From CBDBES01 sp965204465 (lineage in GTDB: Bacteria > Spirochaetota > Leptospiria > Turneriellales > CBDBES01): a stretch of 64,000 nt of DNA. The DNA is taken from assembly GCA_965204465.1 (NCBI GenBank), contig OZ241995.1:186001-250000 (forward strand). The letters are read 5' to 3'. Made by a program: the position numbers and the translations under genes. Below the pieces are notes generated by a model. It had not been told where the DNA came from. It saw only the letters and a list, made by a program, of their open reading frames with translations, and searched no databases. Below are positions 1-8,446 of the stretch, piece by piece. Positions within the stretch are counted from its first letter, which is position 1. Each line of letters starts with the position of its first letter.

Positions 1-394
1 GCAGGGTGGCTTCATCTTCATGATCCAACATTTTTTCTAAACGCTTTAGCAATGTTTTAAGGGCATTTTTACATTTATGAAAATGGATATTTTCTTTATT
101 TTTGATGCAATTCATGATAGTATTTTTTTCTGATTCATTGATCCTGTTCCCAAGACTAGAAATTCCTTTTGAAATACTTTTTTTATGTTCATCATCAATA
201 GTAGAAGAATTTCCTGAAATTAATCCTTTGATATTGTTTAGGTCTTCAGTCTCAAAAACAGAATTATCCAAAACATTGTTTGGCAATATCTCTGTATTGA
301 TACTTTTGTCATTCGTATTCTTAGAGCAGCTACCTAAAAATAACAATAAAACGGAACTGATCAAAAGTATTTTTCTTCGTTTTAATAATTGCAT
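1..394 (-). CDS. Lipoprotein, unknown function, C-terminus outside window
   Basis: The reverse strand is open from an ATG at 394 to the window edge without a stop, so about 131 residues of a longer protein are visible. It begins with a basic stretch (MQLLKRRK), a hydrophobic core and a lipobox-like LGSC, so it is probably a lipidated, membrane-attached protein. The rest is polar and Asn/Lys rich, with two Cys residues spaced nine apart in the second half (MNCIKN... HKCKN). I recognise no domain. It is the next gene on the same strand after the recombinase, 161 bases away. The forward strand is also open here, but the lipoprotein signal on the reverse strand is the convincing one. Confidence 0.65.
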   Translation of the reverse strand, partial: MQLLKRRKILLISSVLLLFLGSCSKNTNDKSINTEILPNNVLDNSVFETEDLNNIKGLISGNSSTIDDEHKKSISKGISSLGNRINESEKNTIMNCIKNKENIHFHKCKNALKTLLKRLEKMLDHEDEATL

Positions 395-555
395 AAAACC
401 AAACCAAGCATTATTGTAGGGAAAAAATATTGAAGTATCTAAAAGCTTATTATGAGACTCTGAATTTAACAATATATAACCATAGATAGATCATAATTAA
501 ATAAAAAATATTAAGATCTTTTTGAGGAAAGTGATTTAATGAACGATTGTTCTAT

Positions 556-1455
556 TTAAGAGCGAGGGTGATGCTTCTTATGTGATTTTTGCAGATGGAT
601 ATGCGCTACATGAGTGTATATCTGAGTGGTAGAGATATCAATATGTCCCAGAAGTTCTTGCACAGATCGAAGATCTGCATTATTTTGCAAAAGGTGAGTC
701 GCAAAAGAATGTCTTAAAGTATGGGGTGTTATATTTTTATGGATCATAGCTCTGTCTATATATTTCTTAAGTAATCGCCAGGCGCTCTTTCTATTCAAAG
801 CACTACCTTTTTTAGATACGAAAATATTGTCTGAATAATTGCTGCCTAGTATTATACTCCTGGATTTCTTAAAATAAGTCTGCAGAATATCCATTGCCAC
901 TTCTCCTAAAGGGACCAGGCGAATATTATCCCCTTTACCATGAACATGGATCACTTTTTCTTTCATGTCAACATCGGATATTTTAAGATTACAGGCTTCC
1001 GATATGCGTAATCCTGAGGAATATAATAATTCAAACATTGCCTTATCTCTTAATTCAAGATAATTATCGGTATCAAAAACATTAAACAGTTTTTTAATTT
1101 CTTTCTGAGTCAAAAAATCAGGTATATGTTTCTCTAATTTGGGAGATTCTACTTTCTCCATAGGATTAGTCACAATTAACTTCAAGTGCTCCAGATAATT
1201 ATAAAATTGCCTTAAAGAAGCAATTACTCTGGCCTTAGTACGATTAGAAATCTTTCGTCTATTTTCTTCTCTTAGAAAATTAGTTATGTCCTGATGAGTA
1301 GATTCTACTATATTTTTTTTATCTTTATTTAAAAAACGATCTAGTTTAGTAATATCAGATATGTAGGAGAAAATACTGTTTTGTGATAACCCTCTTTCAA
1401 ATTCCAGATATTGTTTGAATTCATTGATTATACTCTCTTCTTTTTTCAGTGACAT
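556..1455 (-). CDS. xerD: Tyrosine recombinase XerC/XerD type
   Basis: A 299-residue site-specific recombinase, the usual length for Xer proteins, which resolve chromosome dimers at dif. The N-terminal SAM-like core-binding domain covers roughly residues 10-95. The catalytic domain shows all the expected residues: Arg in SSGLRISEA (about 148), Lys in HGKGD (about 170), HTLRHSFATHLL (about 241-252), GH (about 267) and the nucleophile Tyr in TQIYTHV (about 276). No phage or integron genes surround it, so a housekeeping Xer role is more likely than an integrase. I cannot separate XerC from XerD by eye; the ARVIASLRQFYNYL segment and overall layout lean to XerD. Confidence 0.88.
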   Translation of the reverse strand: MSLKKEESIINEFKQYLEFERGLSQNSIFSYISDITKLDRFLNKDKKNIVESTHQDITNFLREENRRKISNRTKARVIASLRQFYNYLEHLKLIVTNPMEKVESPKLEKHIPDFLTQKEIKKLFNVFDTDNYLELRDKAMFELLYSSGLRISEACNLKISDVDMKEKVIHVHGKGDNIRLVPLGEVAMDILQTYFKKSRSIILGSNYSDNIFVSKKGSALNRKSAWRLLKKYIDRAMIHKNITPHTLRHSFATHLLQNNADLRSVQELLGHIDISTTQIYTHVAHIHLQKSHKKHHPRS

Positions 1456-1896
1456 TTTATTTTTTACTTTCTCTTTTATTTATTTTACCATGTCCTGAAT
1501 ACAAATAGACCCTAAAGTCAAGACATAATACATTAAGAAGATCGACCTTGAATAGATAAAATTGAGTAATTTTTTTAATTACACGAAAAGACAGTAAATA
1601 TGTAGTATGGGTATAATATAAAGGAAAAAAGTAGAGTAAAAATACAGAAATTAAAATTAGAAAATTTTATTTTAACACAGTTGAAAAACGGCTCTTCCAC
1701 TGAACAAATCGCTGGCAGAATCAAACTTGAAGGCACCCAGAATCGCTATGGAGCAAACTAAAATTATGGAATTATAATTGACAATTTATTTAATAAATGA
1801 ATTTATGGAATTTGCCTTATGATCCTACTGAATAATAATAATAGATCATAAATTTACACTGGCAAATGCTATTCATTGAGACGAATCGCTCTTAAT
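1456..1896. other. Intergenic region holding an IS30 relic
   Basis: About 440 bases between the divergently transcribed recombinase and acyltransferase genes. Apart from the transposase fragment at 1621-1761 it is AT-rich and has no other recognisable gene. Promoters for both neighbours must lie here, but I see no clear consensus pair. Confidence 0.5.
1621..1761 (+). pseudogene. IS30-family transposase fragment
   Basis: An open stretch without a start codon encodes KLENFILTQLKNGSSTEQIA followed by GRIKLEGTQNR and a stop. This matches the part of IS30-family transposases that precedes the catalytic core, usually read as L..L..GWSPEQIAGRLK.EG. The DDE core is missing, so this is a dead remnant. 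No terminal inverted repeats are recognisable around it. Confidence 0.5.
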
Positions 1897-2670
1897 ATGA
1901 AAAAATTACTTTCAAATGCCTTTTCTATTTATTGGTTTATCCTTAATCTATTTTTGACTATTTTAGGAAGCCTGATCATTTTTATCAGTATACAGTTCAT
2001 TCCATCTGCTCAAAAGAAAGGCCGTTATATAAGAAAATACGTAAGGATTTGGGCAAAGATAACTGTATGGACTTCTTTCTCAAGTGTTACATTGATCAGA
2101 GAGGCTAAAGAAATTCCAAAGCATTGTATTGTGATCAGCAATCATCTGGCTGCCTTTGATATTTTTACAGGAAGTGGATTTTATCCAGTTGATTTTATAT
2201 TTTTTGCCAAAGCAAAAATATTCGACATACCTGTTATTGGTCACATTATGAGACTATCCAGGTATATTCCTATCCATAGAGAGTCTGTGCGCAAATCAGC
2301 GCAGGCTGTTTTAATGAGTATCCGAGAATTGAAAAATGGAGAAAATGTACTGATCTATCCTGAAGGAACCAGGAATTTAGAGGCCAAATCGATACTCCCT
2401 TTTAAATCCGGGATACTATCGATCTGCAAAAAAATAGACATTCCCATTTTACCTATTGTAATATTCGGAACAAATAAAGTGTGTGATGGCGATAATATAT
2501 TACCTTCCAGGCCTGGGAAAATTAAAATTAAAGTGCTGGAACCTATATATAACGATAATAAAAATCATCCTGCTAATAAAAACTCTAAATTAACAGACAA
2601 AGAAAAACTAACTTCGATGCATCATTTAATGGAAAAAGAGTATTTGGCATTTATGAAAGGCGAAGCTTAA
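1897..2670 (+). CDS. plsC: 1-acyl-sn-glycerol-3-phosphate acyltransferase family protein
   Basis: A PlsC-family acyltransferase that would add the second acyl chain to lysophosphatidic acid at the inner membrane. An N-terminal hydrophobic segment (YWFILNLFLTILGSLIIF) is followed by the catalytic HX4D motif in SNHLAAFD and by the glycerophosphate-binding PEGTR in LIYPEGTRN. I chose the ATG at 1897 (MKKLLSNAF); an in-frame TTG at 1876 would add seven residues. The 3' end overlaps the convergent BatA-like gene by 20 bases. The substrate could be another lysolipid, since the family is broad. Confidence 0.85.
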   Translation: MKKLLSNAFSIYWFILNLFLTILGSLIIFISIQFIPSAQKKGRYIRKYVRIWAKITVWTSFSSVTLIREAKEIPKHCIVISNHLAAFDIFTGSGFYPVDFIFFAKAKIFDIPVIGHIMRLSRYIPIHRESVRKSAQAVLMSIRELKNGENVLIYPEGTRNLEAKSILPFKSGILSICKKIDIPILPIVIFGTNKVCDGDNILPSRPGKIKIKVLEPIYNDNKNHPANKNSKLTDKEKLTSMHHLMEKEYLAFMKGEA

Positions 2671-4243
2671 AATTAAACTGTCTTTCCCTGGAGTAGTCCA
2701 AAAGTAATAGTATACTAATGATCAGAAGAAAAAGCATCCAAAGTAAATGTGGCAAATGGATATGATCATGGGGCTGATCGTATTTAAAAAGAATACTTTG
2801 CGGATAGGCCTTCCCTGTTAAATAACTGGCGCTTCCGTTCCAATTCAAAATATATTTTTTCCCCGATACATTTAAAATGGAGGGTTCCCATATTGATTTT
2901 TTCAAGTCCACGGAAAGAATACGCAGATCTGATTCTGAATGAATAGAATGATACTTGTTCTTTATGGTCATGTCGAGCATATTATGAAGTAAAAAGAAAA
3001 GATATTCAGGACTTTTCAGTAGTTCTTCCTGCGCTGAATCAGGATCAAATAGAAAAATACCCCCCGGATCGTTTTGAAAAGAAATAATAGCTGGACTGCC
3101 ATCTGTAAATCTGGCTAAAATATGAATCTCTTGTGATAAACGTAAAGGTATTTCATAAGTAATCTCTACATATTTTTTTTGAAATATATAACTGTTTGAT
3201 TTTAAAAATCGAGCCCCCCTGCTTATGCCTTTTTTTAAAAAAGTAATTTGATGGGGAACACCATCCTTTGCATAACCTATTTTTAAACCATTTCCCTTTT
3301 TAAACCAAAAATAAGGATGATTTTTTGTAGAAATATCCAGAAAGGCATTTACACTTAAAGGGATTCCCATGGATGTAGGCGAATATGAAATCGACTTTTG
3401 AGAGGAGATCATCCATACATATTCATTATCTTCAAAAAAACGATCCCCCTGCAAAAGAATACGAATATTTTCTTCTTTTAGATTAAAATTCAGGTTCAAC
3501 AAGGTTTCATAATAAGCATTTTTGTCCAGAGTAGCAGAGATAGTTTCTTTATTTCTTTCGATCAATATTTGGGCCTGCGAGGCAAGATCAGGATTTGCCT
3601 GTATGATCAATTCTCTTTTTCTGAAATCAGTGGGATGCTTATTCAATTTTACTTTCTTAAAATAAAGATTTTTAGGGTCATCCAAAGGTACTGGAAAAAT
3701 TAGAATATTAAGATCGGTAAATTTTTCCATTCCAGAATAATAATTAGATTCAGGGGCAATAAAAAGAATATCTTTATTTTTAAACTTTTCCTGCCAATTT
3801 AGCAATACATTTTGCAGATTTATATTTTCATTACGGATGAGTCTATCTTCATTTACATATTTTATCTGATTTAGAGATAAGTCTGTTAAAGATATATAAT
3901 ATCCTCTACATACTGGATCTAATTTATTTTTTATCTTCTGGTATTTTTGGGGAGTCCATTGAGTATGCACCAAGTCATCCACAATGCAGGTAAAATCCTG
4001 TTGGGCATCTTTAGTAAAATGAACTCCTGATAGTATCAATCCAGGTAGCATAAGTGCTATACTCTGGAGTAAATAACGCAGAATCTCTTTTTTTTGAAAG
4101 GCTGTATGGACTTTTTTTTCTTTTATGAATATTAAAGAAGGAAGATGATATGATTTACCGATCAGAGAATGAAAGAAATAAAATATCCACGGAAGTAATC
4201 CAGCCAGACAAAACCATAAAAATGATGGATACAAGAATCCCAT
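2651..4243 (-). CDS. BatA N-terminal-domain membrane protein without a VWA domain
   Basis: A 530-residue protein with the N-terminal signature of the aerotolerance-regulator/BatA family (FLWFCLAGLLPWIFYFFHSL, then a second hydrophobic segment near residues 58-75), a long soluble middle and one transmembrane segment near the C-terminus (LLWMLFLLIISILLLLDY). The von Willebrand factor A domain with its MIDAS motif, present in true BatA/BatB, is not visible. It lies 9 bases downstream of the DUF58 gene, the usual partner. The middle region probably faces the periplasm, but its function is unknown. Confidence 0.7.
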   Translation of the reverse strand: MGFLYPSFLWFCLAGLLPWIFYFFHSLIGKSYHLPSLIFIKEKKVHTAFQKKEILRYLLQSIALMLPGLILSGVHFTKDAQQDFTCIVDDLVHTQWTPQKYQKIKNKLDPVCRGYYISLTDLSLNQIKYVNEDRLIRNENINLQNVLLNWQEKFKNKDILFIAPESNYYSGMEKFTDLNILIFPVPLDDPKNLYFKKVKLNKHPTDFRKRELIIQANPDLASQAQILIERNKETISATLDKNAYYETLLNLNFNLKEENIRILLQGDRFFEDNEYVWMISSQKSISYSPTSMGIPLSVNAFLDISTKNHPYFWFKKGNGLKIGYAKDGVPHQITFLKKGISRGARFLKSNSYIFQKKYVEITYEIPLRLSQEIHILARFTDGSPAIISFQNDPGGIFLFDPDSAQEELLKSPEYLFFLLHNMLDMTIKNKYHSIHSESDLRILSVDLKKSIWEPSILNVSGKKYILNWNGSASYLTGKAYPQSILFKYDQPHDHIHLPHLLWMLFLLIISILLLLDYSRERQFNFKLRLS

Positions 4244-4252
4244 TGTTTAAGA

Positions 4253-5143
4253 TCACAGAGAACACATCTGATGAATTATCTTAATAGGACCGTCTTCAAC
4301 ACTGCCCCTTAAATAATTAAAATTACGGGCGATCAATAACCGGATCCTATTATCAATTGCTTCTTCCCATACTGTTTCATAATGAGCAATCTTACCAGAA
4401 GGCATTTTTTCGCCAGTTTCAAGATCTATAATACGGCTAATTTTTTTCTTATTATCTTTTTGAATCCTCCATTCTCCTTCTTGGGTAAGATGCAACAGAG
4501 ATAGCTTCCACTGATTCTGAAAGCATACATTTAAAATATTTTCATATTCCAGCATAGGCACATAAAGGTCTGTGATCCATATGATCTTATATCCTGTTTT
4601 TGCATGCCTGGAAAATATATCCAATGTATTGCTGTAAGATATTTTCTTTTGTGCCCCCAATCTAGTTTTCTTTTGCATGTCTTTTACAAAAGCATCGTTC
4701 AATTGAATAAAGTCACCATCATTCTGAACAGAAATCAAATTTTCTTCCCATTTTTCAGTTATTGGAAAATCAAAATATAAGAATATATTGTCATTTATTT
4801 TTTTAAATAGATAAGCGATACAAAGAGAAAGAAGCCAGGCTATATTATATTTATCTGAAGTAAATCTTTGTGACACAGAGTTATCCAACCAGATAATGAT
4901 AGACTGTTTAGAATGCTGGTAACCTTCCCTTATGTAATATTTATCCGTGCGAGCATATACTTTCCAATCCAGAAAACGCAGATCATCTCCTGGAATGTAT
5001 TTACGATATTCCATCAATTCGTCTTCATAGCCCCTTATTTTGCCTAAATAACTTCCATGAGAAAAAACGGCGCTTTTATATCCCGAACTAAAAGAAAATG
5101 ATTTTAAAAGCGGAATCAATTCTAAAAATGAAACATTAGCCAT
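4253..5143 (-). CDS. DUF58 domain protein
   Basis: The family signature is clear: YRKYIPGDDLRFLDWKVYAR around residues 46-65, followed by a VWA-like region (SIIIWLDNSVSQRF). DUF58 proteins normally sit in MoxR-DUF58-BatA operons linked to envelope stress or assembly of metal-binding complexes. Here the BatA-like gene follows directly but no MoxR ATPase lies upstream, where 187 bases without a gene separate it from ccmH. The biochemical activity of the family is not known. Confidence 0.82.
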   Translation of the reverse strand: MANVSFLELIPLLKSFSFSSGYKSAVFSHGSYLGKIRGYEDELMEYRKYIPGDDLRFLDWKVYARTDKYYIREGYQHSKQSIIIWLDNSVSQRFTSDKYNIAWLLSLCIAYLFKKINDNIFLYFDFPITEKWEENLISVQNDGDFIQLNDAFVKDMQKKTRLGAQKKISYSNTLDIFSRHAKTGYKIIWITDLYVPMLEYENILNVCFQNQWKLSLLHLTQEGEWRIQKDNKKKISRIIDLETGEKMPSGKIAHYETVWEEAIDNRIRLLIARNFNYLRGSVEDGPIKIIHQMCSL

Positions 5144-5330
5144 AAATTGAAATATAGTAAAGTTAAAGAAAACACCCTTCCCTATTTGTGGGAAATAATA
5201 AATTATTTACATCTCATGCGATCTTTTATTCTGCCTAATAAAAAAATTTATCATAGAGGTTTGCAGGCATAAATAAGTATGATTAAGTCTGGTATATTTC
5301 TTGTAAAGTATATTTTAATATCCTATCGAA

Positions 5331-5816
5331 CTACCTGCGCTTATACATATAAACAGATACCACCATAATGGATATAAAAGAGAAAATAAATATCATAATA
5401 CCTGGATTGGCGTTTTCTGGTTGGCTCAAGACTTCATCACCAAATCCATTTTCATATTGAACAAGAAGTTCTTTATAAATCTCTTTTTGAAGGAATTTGA
5501 ATGACTTTGCTGTATCATGGAAACCAGACCTGAAGCCATTTACGATATGGTCATCTGAGTATCCATTCAATATCATATGATCAATGGCAGATCTCATGGA
5601 CCAGGCCATACAGGTTAAATGATTGCATTGGTTTAAAGTCATTTTGCATCCACATTGACACATCAATCGACTGGAAACATCTTTAAAGCGCTTTAGTAAA
5701 TGAGGCTTTTTCAATTCACTATGAATAGATTGGGAATTTGCATTACTGGCAAGGCAAAATAAAAAGATGAAACCAGCCATGAATGGCCATTTAGTATTTT
5801 TTCTTTGCTTTTTCAT
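5331..5816 (-). CDS. ccmH: CcmH-like cytochrome c maturation protein
   Basis: A 161-residue protein with an N-terminal signal segment (FMAGFIFLFCLASNANS), the redox motif LMCQCGC near residues 52-57 and a single C-terminal transmembrane helix (GIMIFIFSFISIMVVSVYMY). CcmH reduces apocytochrome c haem-binding cysteines before haem ligation. The usual motif is LRCxxC; here it is LMCQCGC, with an extra pair of cysteines (LNQCNHLTC) shortly after. The other recognisable Ccm gene in the window, ccmC, lies 13 kb away, so the system is dispersed. Confidence 0.75.
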   Translation of the reverse strand: MKKQRKNTKWPFMAGFIFLFCLASNANSQSIHSELKKPHLLKRFKDVSSRLMCQCGCKMTLNQCNHLTCMAWSMRSAIDHMILNGYSDDHIVNGFRSGFHDTAKSFKFLQKEIYKELLVQYENGFGDEVLSQPENANPGIMIFIFSFISIMVVSVYMYKRR

Positions 5817-5924
5817 GATTTTGTATATCGTTTTAAAAATCCATAGTTGATTTTGTCTTTTCAGATGCCTTAATATTTGAAAACTATGAATTATTGTGTC
5901 AAGTAAAAATTGGTTATTGTATAA

Positions 5925-6923
5925 TGTAGAAATCTAATACTTGACCTTGAACTTACGGGAATAAGAGTGCACTTAATCATAGAGCCTTACAATCGGGCAA
6001 TGTTAAATTAACCTCTGACAAATTTGGTCATGCCCGACAAACATATTATTTCTGGATCAGAAGATTGAGAAAGACAAAGTATAATATGGAGGCACTTTTA
6101 GACATATCTAGAAAACCTAAAAGTAATTCAAAGTCTATAGACCAGAGCGTCATTGATCTGGCTATCCAAGTCAGAAAGGATAACTATAATGCAGGTGCTA
6201 AATTGACAACCCTATTATTAAAAAGGGATCATGGAATTGAGATACATGCTTCCACATTAGGATATATCTTCAGGCGCAAGAATATTTCCCAACAATATAG
6301 AATACCTCGAAAAAACAGCCATACAAAGCGTTATGCCCTTCAGGAGCCATTAGAGAGGGTTCAGACGGATACTGTGAACCTTGGGATAGTAGATAACAAC
6401 GGGCATTCTGTGAAGGCCTATCCAGTTATAGATGATTGTTCACGAACTGTGGTGGTACACATAGCTGATGAACATAGTAACTATGAAGCTACCAATGGGA
6501 TCAAAAAATTTGTGGAAAAATTTGAGATGCCACAAAAAATACAAACAGATAATGGAGTCGAGTTTACTTCTAAATATGTTTCCCAAGAGAATCCCAGGAG
6601 AAAAAAAAAGTCTGTGATCAGTGGCTTTGAAGAATATTTAAGAGAAGCAGGTATTGAGCATAAATTGATCCGTCCAGGAACGCCAGAGCTGAATGGTAAA
6701 GTAGAGCGTTTCAATCAAACCTTGAAGAGAGCCCTTGAAGGTAAAATTAAAAATGGAATGAGTATTATTGAGATTCAGACTATCGTAGATAACTTTGTGA
6801 ATTGGTATAATAAGATCCGCCCGCACTCTTCATTAAATAACTTGACGCCATATCAAAGGTTCCATCGGAATAGAATGACTAAAATAGCTTCTTAATGTGT
6901 AAGATATGTCATTGGTTTCTACA
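5925..6923 (+). mobile_element. Complete IS481-type insertion sequence, 999 bp
   Basis: The ends are short inverted repeats: TGTAGAAATC at the left and the complement of TGTAGAAACC at the right. The tetranucleotide ATAA flanks both sides (5921-5924 and 6924-6927) as a target duplication. One DDE transposase gene fills the element. Size, TGT ends and a 4-bp duplication fit the IS481 group. Four bases after the right end a second copy of the left end begins. Confidence 0.85.
6065..6895 (+). CDS. IS481-type DDE transposase
   Basis: An integrase-core (rve) transposase. The catalytic acids are visible in QTDTVNLG, QTDNGVEF and GKVERFNQTLKR (DD-35-E spacing), and the C-terminal WYNKIRPHSSLNNLTP is typical. 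The reading frame stays open upstream to about 5950 and there encodes a helix-turn-helix segment (SDKFGHARQTYYFWIRRLRK) that belongs to the family's N-terminal domain. No ATG, GTG or TTG precedes that segment. So either the protein begins at TTG 6065 without its full HTH, or a rare start is used. The catalytic core looks intact. Confidence 0.85.
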   Translation: MRKTKYNMEALLDISRKPKSNSKSIDQSVIDLAIQVRKDNYNAGAKLTTLLLKRDHGIEIHASTLGYIFRRKNISQQYRIPRKNSHTKRYALQEPLERVQTDTVNLGIVDNNGHSVKAYPVIDDCSRTVVVHIADEHSNYEATNGIKKFVEKFEMPQKIQTDNGVEFTSKYVSQENPRRKKKSVISGFEEYLREAGIEHKLIRPGTPELNGKVERFNQTLKRALEGKIKNGMSIIEIQTIVDNFVNWYNKIRPHSSLNNLTPYQRFHRNRMTKIAS

Positions 6924-6927
6924 ATAA

Positions 6928-6986
6928 TGTAGAAATCTAATACTTGACCTTGAACTTACGGGAATAAGAGTGCACTTAATCATAGA
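6928..6986 (+). mobile_element. Orphan left end of a second IS481-type copy
   Basis: These 59 bases repeat the first 59 bases of the neighbouring element exactly. With the preceding ATAA, 63 bases match (5921-5983 and 6924-6986). The copy then breaks off into unrelated sequence 22 bases before the tsaE start. It is either the residue of a tandem IS pair or a pre-existing end that served as target. Confidence 0.85.
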
Positions 6987-7008
6987 TATATGTATTGCTT
7001 TATTGATC

Positions 7009-7482
7009 ATGACATTATCCAATGAAATTATCCATGATCTTCCCGATCTATCTGAATTTGCTAGAAAAATGTACAAATACATTCATTTACCCTCTATATT
7101 TTTACTTTCAGGTGAGGTTGGTTCTGGTAAAACTACATTAGTAAGATTTTTTTGTGATGAATTGAAGGTTACAGAAAGAGTTAAATCCCCTGGTTTTAAT
7201 TTATTGAACTTGTACAATGGTTATCTAAATAAAAAAAAAGTAATTATATATCATCTTGATTTTTACAGGCTTAAACAAGAGAAAAATCCCCGGATACATG
7301 AATTTATTGATTTGGGAACAGAAATAAATTTTATTTCTTTTATAGAATGGCCAGAGATCGTATCATCTAACTGGAGAAAATCATTCACAAAGTGGCAGAG
7401 TAGATTAATATTCATCAAATTCAATATGGACTACGAAAAAGGACATCGATCATTAGAGTGGGAAATCCAAAATGAAAACTGA
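7009..7482 (+). CDS. tsaE: tRNA threonylcarbamoyladenosine biosynthesis ATPase TsaE
   Basis: A small P-loop ATPase of the t6A pathway, which with TsaB and TsaD modifies A37 of ANN-decoding tRNAs. The Walker A motif reads GEVGSGKTT (about residue 35) and the family motifs SPGFNLLNLY and HLDFYRL follow. I start it at ATG 7009; the frame extends upstream to 6970, but that part is IS end sequence. The gene overlaps tsaB by 11 bases, which implies translational coupling. The orphan IS end lies 22 bases upstream, so its native promoter is probably gone. Confidence 0.88.
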   Translation: MTLSNEIIHDLPDLSEFARKMYKYIHLPSIFLLSGEVGSGKTTLVRFFCDELKVTERVKSPGFNLLNLYNGYLNKKKVIIYHLDFYRLKQEKNPRIHEFIDLGTEINFISFIEWPEIVSSNWRKSFTKWQSRLIFIKFNMDYEKGHRSLEWEIQNEN

Positions 7483-8203
7483 ATGTCCTTTATTGGTAAT
7501 TGACTCTTCTACTAAATTTGTATATGCCGCTTTATGGGATTTCCATGAAAATAAATGGCATAAGATCATAGAAAAATTGCTGCACCTTTCTACTGAGATG
7601 AAAATTCTTATAGGAAAAAATACTCTTTCTGATAGGGTACGGGTGCCAAAGGATAAATGGCTTTCTTATTTGATCCGCGAAATTTTGCAAGAAACAGGAT
7701 TAGAAAAATTGGAATACATTGCCTTGGGAAGGGGGCCTGGATCTTTTACTTCTTTAAGAATTGGACACGCAATGATACGTACACTCGCTATGTTATGGGG
7801 GGCTTCTGTTTTCCCTTTTTCTTCTTTAGAGTTTTGGCATAGCGTTTTTGATCTAAAAAAAAATGAATATCTTATTTTGAGGATCAATCGCAATCTATAT
7901 TACGGTTTTGTTCCAGGGAATGGATCTTCTTTTTTCGCTAAAAACAAAGATGAATGGATATCTTTTTCAAAGGAAAGTAAAATGAAACCTGCCTTATGGC
8001 TAGAGACATGGCCAACGGCTGGTAAAAACTTAAATAAAGAACAGGGTCATGGAATAGGTCCATGGACTATTGATTTTAGACTATTATCTGTCCAGAATAT
8101 AAAGAAAATATCTTTTGATCTACCCTCCATTTCAGATATTTCAAGAAAAAGTAAAAATTGGGAAAGTATTTTTCCTGAATATGGACATGATATTTTATTA
8201 TGA
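7472..8203 (+). CDS. tsaB: tRNA threonylcarbamoyladenosine biosynthesis protein TsaB
   Basis: The N-terminus LLVIDSSTKFVYAALWD and the diagnostic GRGPGSFTSLRIG near residues 87-99 identify the ASKHA-fold TsaB, the scaffold that binds TsaD and TsaE. At 243 residues it is of ordinary length. It is coupled to tsaE. The stop codon lies inside a perfect 10-bp-arm inverted repeat (8201-8222) followed by no other gene on this strand, so the pair is likely a two-gene operon. Confidence 0.87.
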   Translation: MKTECPLLVIDSSTKFVYAALWDFHENKWHKIIEKLLHLSTEMKILIGKNTLSDRVRVPKDKWLSYLIREILQETGLEKLEYIALGRGPGSFTSLRIGHAMIRTLAMLWGASVFPFSSLEFWHSVFDLKKNEYLILRINRNLYYGFVPGNGSSFFAKNKDEWISFSKESKMKPALWLETWPTAGKNLNKEQGHGIGPWTIDFRLLSVQNIKKISFDLPSISDISRKSKNWESIFPEYGHDILL

Positions 8204-8222
8204 AAAACATGGATGTTTTTCA
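8201..8222 (+). repeat. Perfect palindrome at the tsaB stop
   Basis: TGAAAAACAT, two G, then ATGTTTTTCA: ten-base arms with a two-base centre, beginning at the TGA stop of tsaB. The core AAAACATGGATGTTTT recurs at 9497-9512 and, partly, at 55527-55571. It could act as a weak terminator, but the arm is AT-rich. Confidence 0.7.
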
Positions 8223-8269
8223 CCCTACGGGAACAGGTTTTTCCATAAAAAAAGAAAGAAAAATATAAG

Positions 8270-8320
8270 AGAGCGTTCCTTTACCGCCGCATCCTTGCGG
8301 CGTTGCCTGCCGATCGCTCT
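8270..8320. repeat. GC-rich double hairpin
   Basis: An inner stem CGCCGCA-TCCT-TGCGGCG (8285-8302) sits inside outer arms AGAGCG (8270-8275) and CGCTCT (8315-8320). It is conspicuously GC-rich for this genome and lies between convergent genes (tsaB and the Rpn nuclease). It may be a bidirectional terminator lacking a clear U-run or a REP-like element. Confidence 0.55.
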
Positions 8321-8446
8321 TGCATAAAACGACTGCTACGTATACACCATTTTATTTATAATGGCGTTCAATTTTTCATGTAAATCATCTAAATATATCT
8401 AGAATAAATCATGAAGGCCTCCTCGAAAATAAATGCAATATGTTGA

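Noticed and set aside
102..419. A forward-strand 105-codon protein
   Set aside because: The reverse strand here encodes a lipoprotein with signal peptide and lipobox running off the window edge; the forward frame is its shadow.
556..1455. Phage or island integrase
   Set aside because: The recombinase has Xer length and motifs and there are no phage genes or tRNA attachment site beside it.
7657..8327. Short forward and reverse frames over the tsaB end
   Set aside because: They lie in other frames of tsaB and its downstream hairpins and show no protein-like composition.
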